Under the pieces are notes generated by a model. The model searched no databases, was not told the DNA's origin, and saw nothing but the letters and a program-made list of their open reading frames with translations. Shown one piece after another: positions 1 through 8,765 of a DNA stretch of 53,537 nt. How positions within the stretch are numbered: the first letter of the stretch is position 1; each line of letters starts with the position of its first letter. This stretch comes from Acidimicrobiales bacterium (GTDB lineage Bacteria; Actinomycetota; Acidimicrobiia; Acidimicrobiales; Aldehydirespiratoraceae): positions 1 through 53,537 of the forward strand of contig JAJCXY010000125.1 of assembly GCA_029263215.1 (NCBI GenBank), read 5' to 3'. The position numbers were made by a program, and so were the translations under genes.

Positions 1-245
1 AGAGGCCAACCGTCGGCGGCCGCCCGACCCAGGGAGAGAACCCGCGAGCCGAGGGTGTAGCGACCGTCGCCGTCACGACGCAGCAGATCGTGGGCTTCCA
101 GGGCGGCTGCCAGCCGATGGGTGGTCGCCCGGCTGAATCCGGTGCGCTCCACCAGACCGCCGAGGGTGAGGGGACCGGCTTCGACGGCGGCGAGAACTGC
201 GACCGCCTTGTCGATCACGCCGACACCACTTACGATGGATTCCAC
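1..245 (-). CDS. IclR-family transcriptional regulator, N-terminal part (runs off the window)
   Basis: The reverse strand reads from a GTG at 243-245 to the window edge without a stop. The roughly 81 residues seen form an IclR-type winged helix: a helix with [12 protein letters not shown], a turn [13 protein letters not shown], a recognition helix [14 protein letters not shown] and a wing [16 protein letters not shown]. The start is fixed because an in-frame TGA lies two codons upstream (249-251). The GTG sits 7 bases after a TAGATT -10 box, so the mRNA is probably leaderless. Divergent placement against leuC is the known arrangement for the actinobacterial IclR regulators NdgR and LtbR, which control leuCD. 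By analogy (inference) this protein controls leuCD and itself. The C-terminal effector domain lies outside the window. Confidence 0.85.
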   Translation of the reverse strand, partial: MESIVSGVGVIDKAVAVLAAVEAGPLTLGGLVERTGFSRATTHRLAAALEAHDLLRRDGDGRYTLGSRVLSLGRAAADGWP

Positions 246-252
246 AATTCAG

Positions 253-281
253 AATCTATGTCTCATATAGTGAGATGGCAA
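253..281 (-). promoter_or_regulatory. Promoter of the IclR-type regulator
   Basis: On the minus strand a -35 box TTGCCA (276-281) is followed by a 17-base spacer, a -10 box TAGATT (253-258), 7 bases and the GTG start at 245. The spacing predicts transcription starting at or next to the start codon. This is the best-formed promoter in the window. Confidence 0.65.
261..275. promoter_or_regulatory. Palindrome between iclR and leuC, probable operator
   Basis: TCTCA-TATAG-TGAGA is a perfect 5+5 inverted repeat with a 5-base spacer, in the 60-base divergent gap. It lies wholly in the spacer between the -35 and -10 of the regulator promoter and includes a TATAGT (266-271) that could be the leuC -10. 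A protein bound here would block both directions. That it is the site of the adjacent IclR protein is inference. Confidence 0.55.
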
Positions 282-305
282 GAGACGACAGGCGATGGCT
301 TCCAC

Positions 306-1715
306 ATGACCAACCCAAGAACCCTGAGCGAGAAGATCTGGGACCGACACGTCGTGACCCCGGGAGTCAACGGCGGACCCGACCTCCTCTACGTCGACCT
401 CCACCTCGTGCACGAAGTCACCTCCCCCCAGGCGTTCGATGGGCTCCGCATCTCCGGGCGCTCGGTCCGCCGCCCCGATCTCACCATCGCCACCGAGGAC
501 CACAACGTCCCCACCGAAGATATCCACCTGCCCATCGCCGACGAGGTGAGCCGCAAGCAGGTCGACACCCTGAGGGTCAACACCGAAGAGTTCGGCATCA
601 CCAACTTCCGAATGGGCGACCCCAAGCAGGGCATCGTGCATGTGATCGGCCCCGAGCAGGGACTCACCCAGCCGGGAATGACCATCGTGTGCGGCGATTC
701 CCATACCGCCACTCACGGAGCCTTCGGGTCGATCGCGTTCGGTATCGGCACCAGCGAGGTGGAGCACGTTCTCGCCACCCAGACCCTCCCCCAGGCCCGC
801 CCCGGCACCATGGCCATCACCGTCGATGGTCAGCTCCCGGAAGGCTCGACCGCCAAGGACGTGATCCTCGCGATCATCGGCCGCATCGGAACCGGTGGCG
901 GCATCGGCAAGGTCATCGAATACCGCGGTGAAGTGATCCGCGCCCTGTCGATGGAGGGACGCATGACCGTGTGCAACATGTCGATCGAGGGCGGCGCCAA
1001 GGCCGGCCTCATCGCCCCCGACGAAACCACGGTTCGCTACCTCGAGGGCCGCGAGCACTCTCCGCGGGGCGCCGACTGGGATGCCGCGGTCGCCGACTGG
1101 CTCACCCTGCCCACCGATGAAGGCGCCACCTTCGACGAAGAGGTGGTGCTCGACGGAGCCGAAATCACCCCCCACGTGTCGTGGGGCACCAACCCCGCTC
1201 AGGTGATGCCGATCAGCGGGCTCATCCCCAGCCCCGACTCCTTCGCCGACCCTGCCATGCGCGACACAGCAGCCCGGGCCCTCGAATACATGGACTTCAC
1301 CGCCGGCACGCCGATCCGCGACGTGAAGGTCGACACCGTGTTCATCGGTTCGTGCACCAACAGCCGCATCGAAGACCTCCGCGCCGCGGCCGAAGTGGTG
1401 AAAGGCCGCCTGGTCGCCGCCGGCATGCGCACCCTTGTGGTGCCCGGATCTGGCCCCGTCAAGGCCCAAGCCGAAGCCGAAGGACTCCCCGAGGTGTTCA
1501 CCGCCGCCGGCTTCGACTGGCGCGAACCGGGTTGCTCGATGTGTCTGGCCATGAACCCCGACAAGCTCCAGCCCGGGGAGCGAGCCGCCAGCACCAGCAA
1601 CCGCAACTTCGAGGGACGGCAGGGCCGCGGTGGCCGCACCCACCTCGTCTCCCCCGCCGTCGCGGCCGCCACCGCCATCGCTGGCACCTTCGCCACCCCC
1701 GCCGATCTGGGCTGA
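306..1715 (+). CDS. leuC: 3-isopropylmalate dehydratase large subunit
   Basis: Large subunit of isopropylmalate isomerase, which converts 2-isopropylmalate to 3-isopropylmalate in leucine synthesis together with LeuD. The product is 469 residues, the usual LeuC length, beginning [17 protein letters not shown]. The [4Fe-4S] ligands are visible as Cys350 (GSCTNS) and Cys410/Cys413 (PGCSMC), and the substrate loop [14 protein letters not shown] is present. The open frame extends upstream to position 90, but homology begins at the ATG at 306. There is no clear ribosome binding site. leuD follows after 54 bases, and the divergent IclR-type regulator suggests leucine-linked control. Confidence 0.97.
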   Translation: MTNPRTLSEKIWDRHVVTPGVNGGPDLLYVDLHLVHEVTSPQAFDGLRISGRSVRRPDLTIATEDHNVPTEDIHLPIADEVSRKQVDTLRVNTEEFGITNFRMGDPKQGIVHVIGPEQGLTQPGMTIVCGDSHTATHGAFGSIAFGIGTSEVEHVLATQTLPQARPGTMAITVDGQLPEGSTAKDVILAIIGRIGTGGGIGKVIEYRGEVIRALSMEGRMTVCNMSIEGGAKAGLIAPDETTVRYLEGREHSPRGADWDAAVADWLTLPTDEGATFDEEVVLDGAEITPHVSWGTNPAQVMPISGLIPSPDSFADPAMRDTAARALEYMDFTAGTPIRDVKVDTVFIGSCTNSRIEDLRAAAEVVKGRLVAAGMRTLVVPGSGPVKAQAEAEGLPEVFTAAGFDWREPGCSMCLAMNPDKLQPGERAASTSNRNFEGRQGRGGRTHLVSPAVAAATAIAGTFATPADLG

Positions 1716-1769
1716 TCCAGACCCAGACACAGACCTACGTCAGTTCTCGAACACCAGAAAGCACCGATC

Positions 1770-2363
1770 ATGAAGGCAGTAAGAATCGTCTCGGGCACCG
1801 CGGTGCCGCTCGATCGCACCGACGTCGACACCGACCAGATCATCCCCTCCGACTGGTTGAAGAGGGTGGAACGCACCGGCTTCGAGAAAGGCCTGTTCTC
1901 GGAGTGGCGCGACGATCGCGACTTTGTGCTCAACCAGGAGCAGTACGCCGGCGCCCACATCTTGCTCGGAGGGATCAACTTCGGCACCGGGTCGAGCCGA
2001 GAGCACGCCGTGTGGGCCATCCAGCAATACGGGTTCGAAGCGGTGATATCGCCCCGCTTCGCCGACATCTTCGCCAACAACTGCACCAAGAACGGCCTCA
2101 TCCCTGCCGCCGTCGACCCAGACTTTTCCGCCGCCCTGATGAGCGCGGTGAAGGCCGACGCCACACTCGAGATCACCGTCGACGTGGAGCGACTGACGGT
2201 GGAAGCACCCGCGGCGGGTCTCGAGACGAGCTTTCCGATGGATGCAGGCACTCAGGAGCGTTTCCTGCAAGGACTCGACGACATCGGACTCACCATGCGC
2301 CTCGTCGACGACATCGGGGAGTTCGAGACCCGGCGCCAACCGTGGATGCCGGCCACCAGCTGA
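1770..2363 (+). CDS. leuD: 3-isopropylmalate dehydratase small subunit
   Basis: Small (swivelling-domain) subunit of isopropylmalate isomerase, forming the heterodimer with LeuC in the cytoplasm. The 197-residue length is normal. Family landmarks are the N-terminal DVDTDQIIPSDWLK and the substrate-binding GGINFGTGSSREHAVWAI. It is 54 bases downstream of leuC on the same strand and is almost certainly co-transcribed. Confidence 0.97.
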   Translation: MKAVRIVSGTAVPLDRTDVDTDQIIPSDWLKRVERTGFEKGLFSEWRDDRDFVLNQEQYAGAHILLGGINFGTGSSREHAVWAIQQYGFEAVISPRFADIFANNCTKNGLIPAAVDPDFSAALMSAVKADATLEITVDVERLTVEAPAAGLETSFPMDAGTQERFLQGLDDIGLTMRLVDDIGEFETRRQPWMPATS

Positions 2364-2373
2364 TCAAGGCCCA

Positions 2374-2400
2374 GAGAAAGAAAACCGTTTCATCGGGAAC
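2374..2400 (+). repeat. Short leader element similar to one before the Flp pilin gene
   Basis: The stretch running from GAGAAAG to TTCATCGGGAAC resembles 13721-13745, about 22 of 26 bases with one gap. In both places it precedes a gene for an exported protein, 59 and 7 bases before the start. A chance match of this quality in 53 kb is possible, so the pairing is tentative. Confidence 0.25.
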
Positions 2401-2458
2401 CCATACTGCCGACGGTGCGTCTGAGGGACAACGCAACCCTGCGACACCGGAGAGTCAA

Positions 2459-4882
2459 ATGCGCAGAATCCTGATCCGAACAGCCGTGATCCTGGCGGCC
2501 CTGGGCCTCCTCGCCGGCGCGTGCAGCGCCGACGATCCCACCACCGGCCCTGACCAGGGGAACGGCGATGGCACTGTCGACACTTCCCGCAACGATGACG
2601 GCGACCTCGTGATCGAGGTCGATGGCAACGAGATCGTCCTCACCTCCGGCCTGTCCGGCTTCGACAGCTGCGACAACCTCCTCGCCCACCTCCGCACCGA
2701 AGCGGCCGAACGGGTCGGGGCCTACGGCTTCGAAGGCGACGGCTGGTACGGCGGGCGCCTCTTCGACGATGTCGCCTTCGCCGAAGCCGATGCCGGCGAT
2801 GACGCTGACGACGGCGCCAGCTTCGAAGAGGTCGACCAGGCCATCGAATCGGGCGCCACGTCTCCCGCCGTCGGCGGCGACGACGGCGGCGAGTCAGTCG
2901 AAGGGGTCGATTTCTCCGGCACCAACGTGCAAGAAGTTGGCGTCGATGAAGCCGACATCATCAAGACCGATGGTGAGCGCGTGTTCATCGTGGCCGGCAA
3001 CGAACTCGTGGTGGTCGACGTCGACCGCCGCGAGGTGATCGGTTCAGTTCCGGTCACCGCGGGCTGGAACCCCGAACTCTTCCTCTCCGGTGACGACATC
3101 CTCCTGGTCACCACCACCTGGCTCGGTAACGAGGCCCTCCCCAAGCCCGTCCCCGCAATCGAGGGCGGCGGCGATGCCGAAGCGGAGTTCGCCGAAGACC
3201 TCGAGGGAATCGCCATCGAGCCCTACTTCTACGACACCAGTGTCACCGTGATCACCCGCATCTCGATCAGCGACAACGGCCCCGAACTCGTCGAGTCCCT
3301 GATCGTCGAGGGCGACTATGTGTCGAGCCGCGGCATCGACGGCGTCGCCCGGGTGATCATCCGCAGCAACCCCCAGGCGACCTTCCCGTTCGTCTACCCG
3401 GCCGGCTCGGCCGGCGAGGAACGCGCCGCAGAGTCAAACCGTGAAGCGGTGATGGAATCCGAGCTCGACGACTGGATCCCGACCTACACCCTTCTCGACG
3501 CCGACGGCGACGTCACCGACACCGGACTCCTCCCCAACTGTGGTCAGGTCCACGCTCCCACCGAGTTCTCCGGCTTCGGAGTCTTGTCGGTGTTGAGCAT
3601 CCCGGTCGACGGCGCCATCGATCCCCATCAGACCACCGCCGTTCTCGCCCCCGGTAACACCGTCTATGCATCTACCGACTCCATCTTCGTGGCCACCCAG
3701 ACCTGGGTCGACTGGGGGGTCTTCGACGACGACCAGCAGTGGGAAGAGGCCTGGAACGCGCGTCACACCTCCATCCACCGCTTCGCCCTTTCCAGCAACG
3801 GTGCGGCCTACGCCGCGTCGGGATCGGTGCCCGGCGACATCCGAGATCAGTTCTCGCTCTCTGAGTACGACGGCCATCTCCGCGTGATCACCACCACCGG
3901 CGAGCAGTGGGACGAGACATCGGAGACCTTCGTGAGGGTCCTGCGTGAGACCGACGGTGAGCTGATCGAGGTCGGCTCGGTCGGCGACATGGGCAACGGT
4001 GAGGCCGTGCAGTCCGTGAGGTTCCAGGGTCCGGTCGGCTATGTGGTCACGTTCCGTCAGGTCGACCCCTTCTACACCCTCGATCTGAGCGATCCCGAGA
4101 ACCCGCTGGTGGTCGGCGAACTCAAGATTCCCGGCTTCTCCAGCTACCTGCACCCCATCGGCGACGGCATGGTGATCGGCGTCGGCTCAGCCGGCGACCA
4201 GAACGGCAACATCACCGGATCCAAGGTTTCACTCTTCGATGTGACCGATCTCGCCGACCCGCTCGAAGTTGCGGTCTGGGAGGCCCCCGGAGGCTGGACC
4301 GATGTGGGCTGGGACCATCGCAGCTTCCTGTGGTGGGGTCCCGAACAGATCGCGGTGATCCCGGTCTCGGCCTACGACCAGGGCTCGCACTGGGCCGGTG
4401 CGGTGATGCTCAAGGTCGACGACGGAGAGATCTTCGAGGTCGGCCGGATCGACCACTTCGATGCCAACGCCTCGATCGGTCAGACCGAATGCAGCCGGGT
4501 CACCTCCGAAGACCTGCCCAACCCCGACAGCGATGATTTCCGTAGCGAACTCGAATGGATGGTGCAGGACCAGAACTCCCTCGTGCTGCGCTGCGGACCC
4601 GGCGAAGACCCCCAGGCCAAGGGGTTCGAGTGCTATCCCGAACCCTGGATCACCGAGGAAGCCGCCAACATCGGAGTCGAGTTCGATGCCGACGAGGAGC
4701 TGGTCGTGTGCTGGAGCAACTATCAGCAGATCCCCACCATCAACCGCACCATGGTGCTCAACACCGACGAACTGTGGTCGCTGAGCTCGCCGTCGGGCTA
4801 CTACAACGGTGACGGCCCGGTCCGGCTCCAGGTCAACGACCTGATCGATCTCGACCGTCTCGGCGTGATCGAAGCGGGCTGA
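2459..4882 (+). CDS. Secreted lipoprotein with C-terminal beta-propeller domain
   Basis: An 807-residue protein. It starts with MRRILIRTAVIL and a lipobox LAGAC, so Cys22 should be lipidated and the protein anchored outside the membrane. An acidic linker follows. From about residue 155 the sequence TNVQEVGVDEADIIKTDG is the hallmark opening of the secreted beta-propeller family (Pfam Beta_propel type), and the rest to the C-terminus is propeller-like repeats. Function is unknown; such folds usually bind partners or polymers. The start is set by GGAGAG (2449-2454) 4 bases before the ATG and by the signal peptide; the open frame itself runs much further upstream, antisense and out of frame to leuCD. 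No enzymatic motif was recognised. Confidence 0.85.
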   Translation: MRRILIRTAVILAALGLLAGACSADDPTTGPDQGNGDGTVDTSRNDDGDLVIEVDGNEIVLTSGLSGFDSCDNLLAHLRTEAAERVGAYGFEGDGWYGGRLFDDVAFAEADAGDDADDGASFEEVDQAIESGATSPAVGGDDGGESVEGVDFSGTNVQEVGVDEADIIKTDGERVFIVAGNELVVVDVDRREVIGSVPVTAGWNPELFLSGDDILLVTTTWLGNEALPKPVPAIEGGGDAEAEFAEDLEGIAIEPYFYDTSVTVITRISISDNGPELVESLIVEGDYVSSRGIDGVARVIIRSNPQATFPFVYPAGSAGEERAAESNREAVMESELDDWIPTYTLLDADGDVTDTGLLPNCGQVHAPTEFSGFGVLSVLSIPVDGAIDPHQTTAVLAPGNTVYASTDSIFVATQTWVDWGVFDDDQQWEEAWNARHTSIHRFALSSNGAAYAASGSVPGDIRDQFSLSEYDGHLRVITTTGEQWDETSETFVRVLRETDGELIEVGSVGDMGNGEAVQSVRFQGPVGYVVTFRQVDPFYTLDLSDPENPLVVGELKIPGFSSYLHPIGDGMVIGVGSAGDQNGNITGSKVSLFDVTDLADPLEVAVWEAPGGWTDVGWDHRSFLWWGPEQIAVIPVSAYDQGSHWAGAVMLKVDDGEIFEVGRIDHFDANASIGQTECSRVTSEDLPNPDSDDFRSELEWMVQDQNSLVLRCGPGEDPQAKGFECYPEPWITEEAANIGVEFDADEELVVCWSNYQQIPTINRTMVLNTDELWSLSSPSGYYNGDGPVRLQVNDLIDLDRLGVIEAG

Positions 4883-4904
4883 ACCCCAACTTCCTGCGAC
4901 GGTT

Positions 4905-4939
4905 GCGGACGCCGGGTCGATGCCCGACCCGGCGTCCGC
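4905..4939. terminator. 15-bp perfect hairpin after the beta-propeller gene
   Basis: GCGGACGCCGGGTCG (4905-4919) and its exact complement (4925-4939) flank a 5-base loop. It begins 22 bases after the lipoprotein stop and fits an intrinsic terminator lacking a U-tract, as is common in actinobacteria. It ends one base before the -10 box of the next gene, so the same palindrome overlaps that promoter's -35 region. Confidence 0.7.
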
Positions 4940-4952
4940 TACCGTTCAAGGC
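4940..4952 (+). promoter_or_regulatory. -10 box of the sunset-domain gene, leaderless spacing
   Basis: TACCGT (4940-4945) lies 7 bases before the ATG at 4953, matching the leaderless pattern seen repeatedly in this window and supporting that start over the in-frame codon at 4920. Confidence 0.5.
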
Positions 4953-5360
4953 ATGCGCAGCACCGTCTCTCGAGTCATCCGTCTCACCGGAATCGGCGCG
5001 CTGATTGCAGTGGTCGTCGGCGTGATCCGATCGGTGAAAGCCAAGCCCAAGCCGGAAGCATCAGGCACCGCGAGCTGGCCACCGCTGGTGAAGGAGCCCG
5101 GACCGGTTCGCCGATCCGGTCCGGTGAAGTTCGCCGACACCCCAGCCGAGAAGCCGGGAGAGACCCCCGCGGCCGCGGCCGGGGCCTGGGTCGAACCCGA
5201 AGATGGGGCGTGTCCGGTCGGTCACCCGATCAAGGCCAACGCCCAGTCGAAGATCTTCCACGTGCCCGGCGGATCATCGTATGAACGCACCCACGCCGAA
5301 CGCTGCTATGCCCAAGCAGCCGATGCCGAAGCCGACGGTTTCCGCCAAGCCAAGCGCTGA
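4953..5360 (+). CDS. Small membrane-anchored protein with C-terminal sunset domain
   Basis: A 135-residue protein. The N-terminus MRSTVSRVIRLTGIGALIAV contains one predicted membrane segment, followed by a proline/alanine-rich linker. The last 45 residues, with CPVGHPIKANAQSKIFHVPG and YERTHAERCYAQAADAEADGF, match the 'sunset' domain found at the ends of several actinobacterial proteins, including some L17/L27 variants. Two cysteines could bind metal. Function is unknown. The ATG at 4953 is preferred over an in-frame codon at 4920 because that codon falls inside the terminator hairpin and a -10 box sits 7 bases before 4953. It converges on serA with only 9 bases between. Confidence 0.75.
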   Translation: MRSTVSRVIRLTGIGALIAVVVGVIRSVKAKPKPEASGTASWPPLVKEPGPVRRSGPVKFADTPAEKPGETPAAAAGAWVEPEDGACPVGHPIKANAQSKIFHVPGGSSYERTHAERCYAQAADAEADGFRQAKR

Positions 5361-5369
5361 CCCCGACAC

Positions 5370-6938
5370 TCAATCGAGGTGAAGGGCCCGCACGAAATTG
5401 ATGTCGGGGTGTGAGCCGAGCGTGCTCACCACATGCTCGGGCACGACATCGTCGGTGGCCACCACCATCAGGGCCGCGTCGCCGTCGGGCGATTCCCCGA
5501 GATGCATGTTGTTGATGTTGACGCCGGCATCGCCGAGTGCCGACCCCACCAGGCCCACCATTCCCGGCGCATCGGTGTTGCGGATCACGAGCAGATCACG
5601 AGAGGGACGAACCTCCAAGCGGTGATTGTCGAGTTCGATCACACGGGGCTGGCCATCGAGGGCCGAGATCGTTCCCCCCAGCGTGTGATCGCCGCCGCGT
5701 AGGGTCACCACGTTGACATGGTCGAGCGCGGCCGGAGCCATGATCGTGCGGATCTCGACCCCTCGTTCTTCCGCCATGCCGGCCGCGTTCACATAGCTCA
5801 CCGGCTCGTCGGCGATCTGGCCCAGCAGCCCTTTCAAGGTGCTGAGCACTGCGAGAGATGTGTCGACTCCGCCGATCTCGCCGCGGAATTCGATTTCGAT
5901 CGTGGCGGGCAGGCCTCCCGCCAGGGCGGCGAACAGGGCGCCCAGTTGCTCAGCGAGGGGAAGGAAGGGGCGAATCGTCTCCGCTGCCTCACCGGCATCG
6001 ACATTCACAGCGAACGGCACGAAGTCGCCGGCCAGTGAGAGCCGGACCTGCTCGGCAATGGTGACACCCGCCTTGTCCTGGGCTTCGCGCGTGCTCGCTC
6101 CGAGGTGAGGTGTCACCACGATTCCGGGCACCCCGAAGAGGGGCGAGTCGGTGGATGGCTCGGTGTCGAACACGTCGATCGCCGCACCCGCCACCCGCCC
6201 CTCACGAACGGCTTCGGCGAGAGCTGCCTCGTCGACGATCCCGCCCCGGGCAACATTGATCACCCGAAGGTTGGGCTTCGCCCCGGCGAGCAGCTCCTTG
6301 CCCACCAGTCCGATCGTTTCTGTGGTCTTGGCCAGATGGAGGGTGAGGAAATCGGCCTGGGTGATGAGTTGATCGAGCTCGACCATCTCGATTCCGAGCC
6401 GCCGGGCCGCGTCGTCGGCCACGAAGGGGTCGTAAGCGACCAACCGCATGCCGAAGGCGGCCGCTCTCACGGCTACGAGCTTGCCGATCCGGCCGAGACC
6501 GACGATGCCGAGTACCTTGTCGGCCAGTTCGACCCCTTCCCATTGGGATCGCTCCCATCGGCCTTCAACGAGGGCAGCGTGGGCCTGGGGAACATTGCGA
6601 GCCTGCGACAACAGCAGAGCCATAGTGTGTTCTGCCGCCGACACGGTGTTGGACTGGGGCGCGTTGACCACCATCACGCCGCGTGCCGTGGCCGCCTCGA
6701 CGTCCACATTGTCGAGGCCCACGCCGGCGCGGCCGACCACCCTCAGATCGGTGCCGGCGTCGAGGACTTCGGCTGTGACTTGGGTGGCCGAACGGATTAT
6801 CAGGCCATGGGCTGTGCCCACCGCCTCCACCAGTTCCTCAGGCGATAGACCGAGGAGCAGGTCGACCTCATGGCCGGCATCGGCCAAGGCATCGAGACCG
6901 GCGGAGGCGATTTTCTCGGTGACCAGGATTCGAGACAT
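5370..6938 (-). CDS. serA: D-3-phosphoglycerate dehydrogenase
   Basis: First enzyme of phosphoserine synthesis: oxidises 3-phosphoglycerate with NAD. At 522 residues it is the long actinobacterial form. The NAD-binding GLGRIG lies near residues 146-151, the catalytic arginine in NVARGGIVDEAAL, and the catalytic histidine is His278 in TPHLGAST. An intervening (ASB) domain and a C-terminal ACT domain (about 450-522, DAPGMVGLVGSALGDAGVNI) provide the usual serine feedback site. It starts 12 bases after the glycosidase-like gene and closes a four-gene minus-strand operon. serC, the next enzyme of the pathway, is at the other end of that block. Confidence 0.96.
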   Translation of the reverse strand: MSRILVTEKIASAGLDALADAGHEVDLLLGLSPEELVEAVGTAHGLIIRSATQVTAEVLDAGTDLRVVGRAGVGLDNVDVEAATARGVMVVNAPQSNTVSAAEHTMALLLSQARNVPQAHAALVEGRWERSQWEGVELADKVLGIVGLGRIGKLVAVRAAAFGMRLVAYDPFVADDAARRLGIEMVELDQLITQADFLTLHLAKTTETIGLVGKELLAGAKPNLRVINVARGGIVDEAALAEAVREGRVAGAAIDVFDTEPSTDSPLFGVPGIVVTPHLGASTREAQDKAGVTIAEQVRLSLAGDFVPFAVNVDAGEAAETIRPFLPLAEQLGALFAALAGGLPATIEIEFRGEIGGVDTSLAVLSTLKGLLGQIADEPVSYVNAAGMAEERGVEIRTIMAPAALDHVNVVTLRGGDHTLGGTISALDGQPRVIELDNHRLEVRPSRDLLVIRNTDAPGMVGLVGSALGDAGVNINNMHLGESPDGDAALMVVATDDVVPEHVVSTLGSHPDINFVRALHLD

Positions 6939-6950
6939 GCCGACAGTCTC

Positions 6951-8765
6951 TCAGCCGAGAGCCCGGTGCAGGAAAGCCGCCACCTGATCCCTCGTAACCG
7001 CCTGTTCGGGACAGAATCGGCGCACAGCACATCCTCGAGTGATCCCGGCCGCTGCGATCCTTTCTATGTCGGCCTCGTGGGTATTGGCGTCGTCGTCATC
7101 GAAGGTGTTGCCCGACGCGGCCGGAAGGGCGAGCGCTCGCGCCACCAGGGCAGCCATCTCGGCACGCGAAAGCGATCTTTCGGGGCAGTATCGGGTCGGG
7201 GAACAGCCGCGGGTGATGCCCGCCGCGGCGAGGGCGTCGATCGCCGACTCGTGGGTGCCGCCATCGTCGTCGGCAAAGCGGTCGATCGCGGAGGAGGGTA
7301 GGTCGAGGGCCCGTACCAGAAGAGAGGCCGCCTCGGCACGGGTGACGGCGCGCTGGGGGCAGAAGTCGTCGCGCCACGGCGGATTGCAGCCCCTGGTGAT
7401 CCCGCGGGCTCCGAGCCACTCCACGTCGGCGCTGAACGTGGTGGCGTCGGCCACGTCCCAGAAACCCGAGGAAGGCAAGAACTCCTCGACTGCCGGCGCG
7501 AGCGCGGCGGGGGTCGAGACTTCGCCCTCGGTGGGAAACGCCGTCTCGGTGAAGACACTGCCCGCGTTCCACACCATCCATCCCAGCCCGAGAGCATCGG
7601 CCGCGTCGATCTGGGCTCTCACCTCGAGCGGGCCGTAGCCGCCGAAATCCTGGAGCCACGGTCTGATCGTGGTGCTCGCGCCCACGCGGGAGATGGCATC
7701 ACGCATCGAAGCGTCGATCACGCCCCCGGGATTGTCGGCGGGGGTCGAGTAGCCGAACCAGCCTGTGCTCCAGTGATCGGGGTAGGCCATGGGCGACAGC
7801 ACGTCGGCCACCCTCGCCAGGGCCTCGAGTTGTTGGCCGATTCCGCCGTCGGTGTTCACCGACGTGATGAAGCCGAAAATGTCGGCGGCGATCGCACATC
7901 CGGATGGCAACGCGGCCCGGGCTTCCTCGAGAAAGCTCACGATCGTGTCGACCCGACTCGCCTCGTCGCTCCCACCATCGAAGAGGAGTCCGTCACCGCC
8001 GCCGTCGGGGTAGCGGACGTAGTCGAACTGGACCTCGTCGACCCCGCCGGCGCACGCCTCGGTGGCCAGATCGATGGCGTAGGCCCTCGCTTCGAGGTCG
8101 GTGGGGTCGAGGAAGGTCAGGCCCCGGCGGGTGAAGGGAACCCCTGGGCTGGTATGCACCGCCATATGAGGCAAGGCGTTGCCCACAATGGGATCTTGGA
8201 AGGTGACGATGCGGGTGATCACCGAGAGTTCACGGGCGTGGACTTGGGCTGTCACTTCGGCAAGGTCCCAGCGATCGGTGTTAGCGCCCGCGGTGAGCGC
8301 CCACGACGACGAGGTGTGGGGGAAGACCCGGCCCGACTCGTCCTTCATGTCGAGCATCAGGGCGTTTAGCGCAGTGCGGTCGGCGAACGCCAGCAGTTCA
8401 TCCCAGCGCTGGGTGCCCGGCAGGGTGCCGGCGACGTGGATGGCACGAAGCACCGGAGTGCCGACGGCCACGCGAAGCCGTTCACCGACACCCGACCACT
8501 CCACGACGCGGGCGGGTGTTCGCGGATGGTCGACGGCGATCGAGCCCGCGGCGACTCCGGTGAGCCGAGCCCGGCCGTAATGGTCGGTCGAGACAGTCTG
8601 GGATCCGAGGGTGATCGTGGCCTCGGAAAGAGGAACCCCTCGTGTGTCGGTGATCAACACATCGAGATCCCGGAGTTCGGCCGCACCCGCGGCCGGAAGC
8701 AGGGCCGCGGCAAGCGAGACCGACACGGCGACGACCAGAGCCATCGCCGCCGACCAGTGTTTCAC
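6951..8765 (-). CDS. Secreted glycoside-hydrolase-like protein with SLH-type repeats
   Basis: A 604-residue exported protein. A signal peptide (about residues 1-31, ending PAAGAA) leads to a short Ig/carboxypeptidase-regulatory-like region, then a (beta/alpha)8 domain of the putative glycosidase family PF13200/DUF4015 (about 110-430), with LMLDMKDESGRV and VQFDYVRYPDGGG. Three C-terminal SLH-like repeats follow (about 440-604), each with ITRGC near a paired cysteine and VTRAEAA/LSRAEMA/VTRDQVA helices, pointing to cell-wall attachment. The GTG start at 8763-8765 overlaps the stop of the upstream peptidase gene (GTGA), suggesting translational coupling; an ATG eight codons later is the alternative. 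Substrate is unknown. Confidence 0.8.
   Translation of the reverse strand: MKHWSAAMALVVAVSVSLAAALLPAAGAAELRDLDVLITDTRGVPLSEATITLGSQTVSTDHYGRARLTGVAAGSIAVDHPRTPARVVEWSGVGERLRVAVGTPVLRAIHVAGTLPGTQRWDELLAFADRTALNALMLDMKDESGRVFPHTSSSWALTAGANTDRWDLAEVTAQVHARELSVITRIVTFQDPIVGNALPHMAVHTSPGVPFTRRGLTFLDPTDLEARAYAIDLATEACAGGVDEVQFDYVRYPDGGGDGLLFDGGSDEASRVDTIVSFLEEARAALPSGCAIAADIFGFITSVNTDGGIGQQLEALARVADVLSPMAYPDHWSTGWFGYSTPADNPGGVIDASMRDAISRVGASTTIRPWLQDFGGYGPLEVRAQIDAADALGLGWMVWNAGSVFTETAFPTEGEVSTPAALAPAVEEFLPSSGFWDVADATTFSADVEWLGARGITRGCNPPWRDDFCPQRAVTRAEAASLLVRALDLPSSAIDRFADDDGGTHESAIDALAAAGITRGCSPTRYCPERSLSRAEMAALVARALALPAASGNTFDDDDANTHEADIERIAAAGITRGCAVRRFCPEQAVTRDQVAAFLHRALG

Noticed and set aside
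249..1730. 493-codon open frame antisense to leuC
   Set aside because: Gly/His/Asp-rich composition mirrors codon positions of leuC. No start signal or family match; high GC leaves such shadows open throughout the window.
1181..4882. One very long open frame suggesting a 1233-residue protein
   Set aside because: The part before 2459 is out of frame with leuC and leuD and has a shadow-like Arg/Pro-rich composition. The real gene starts at 2459 with a lipoprotein signal and a ribosome binding site.
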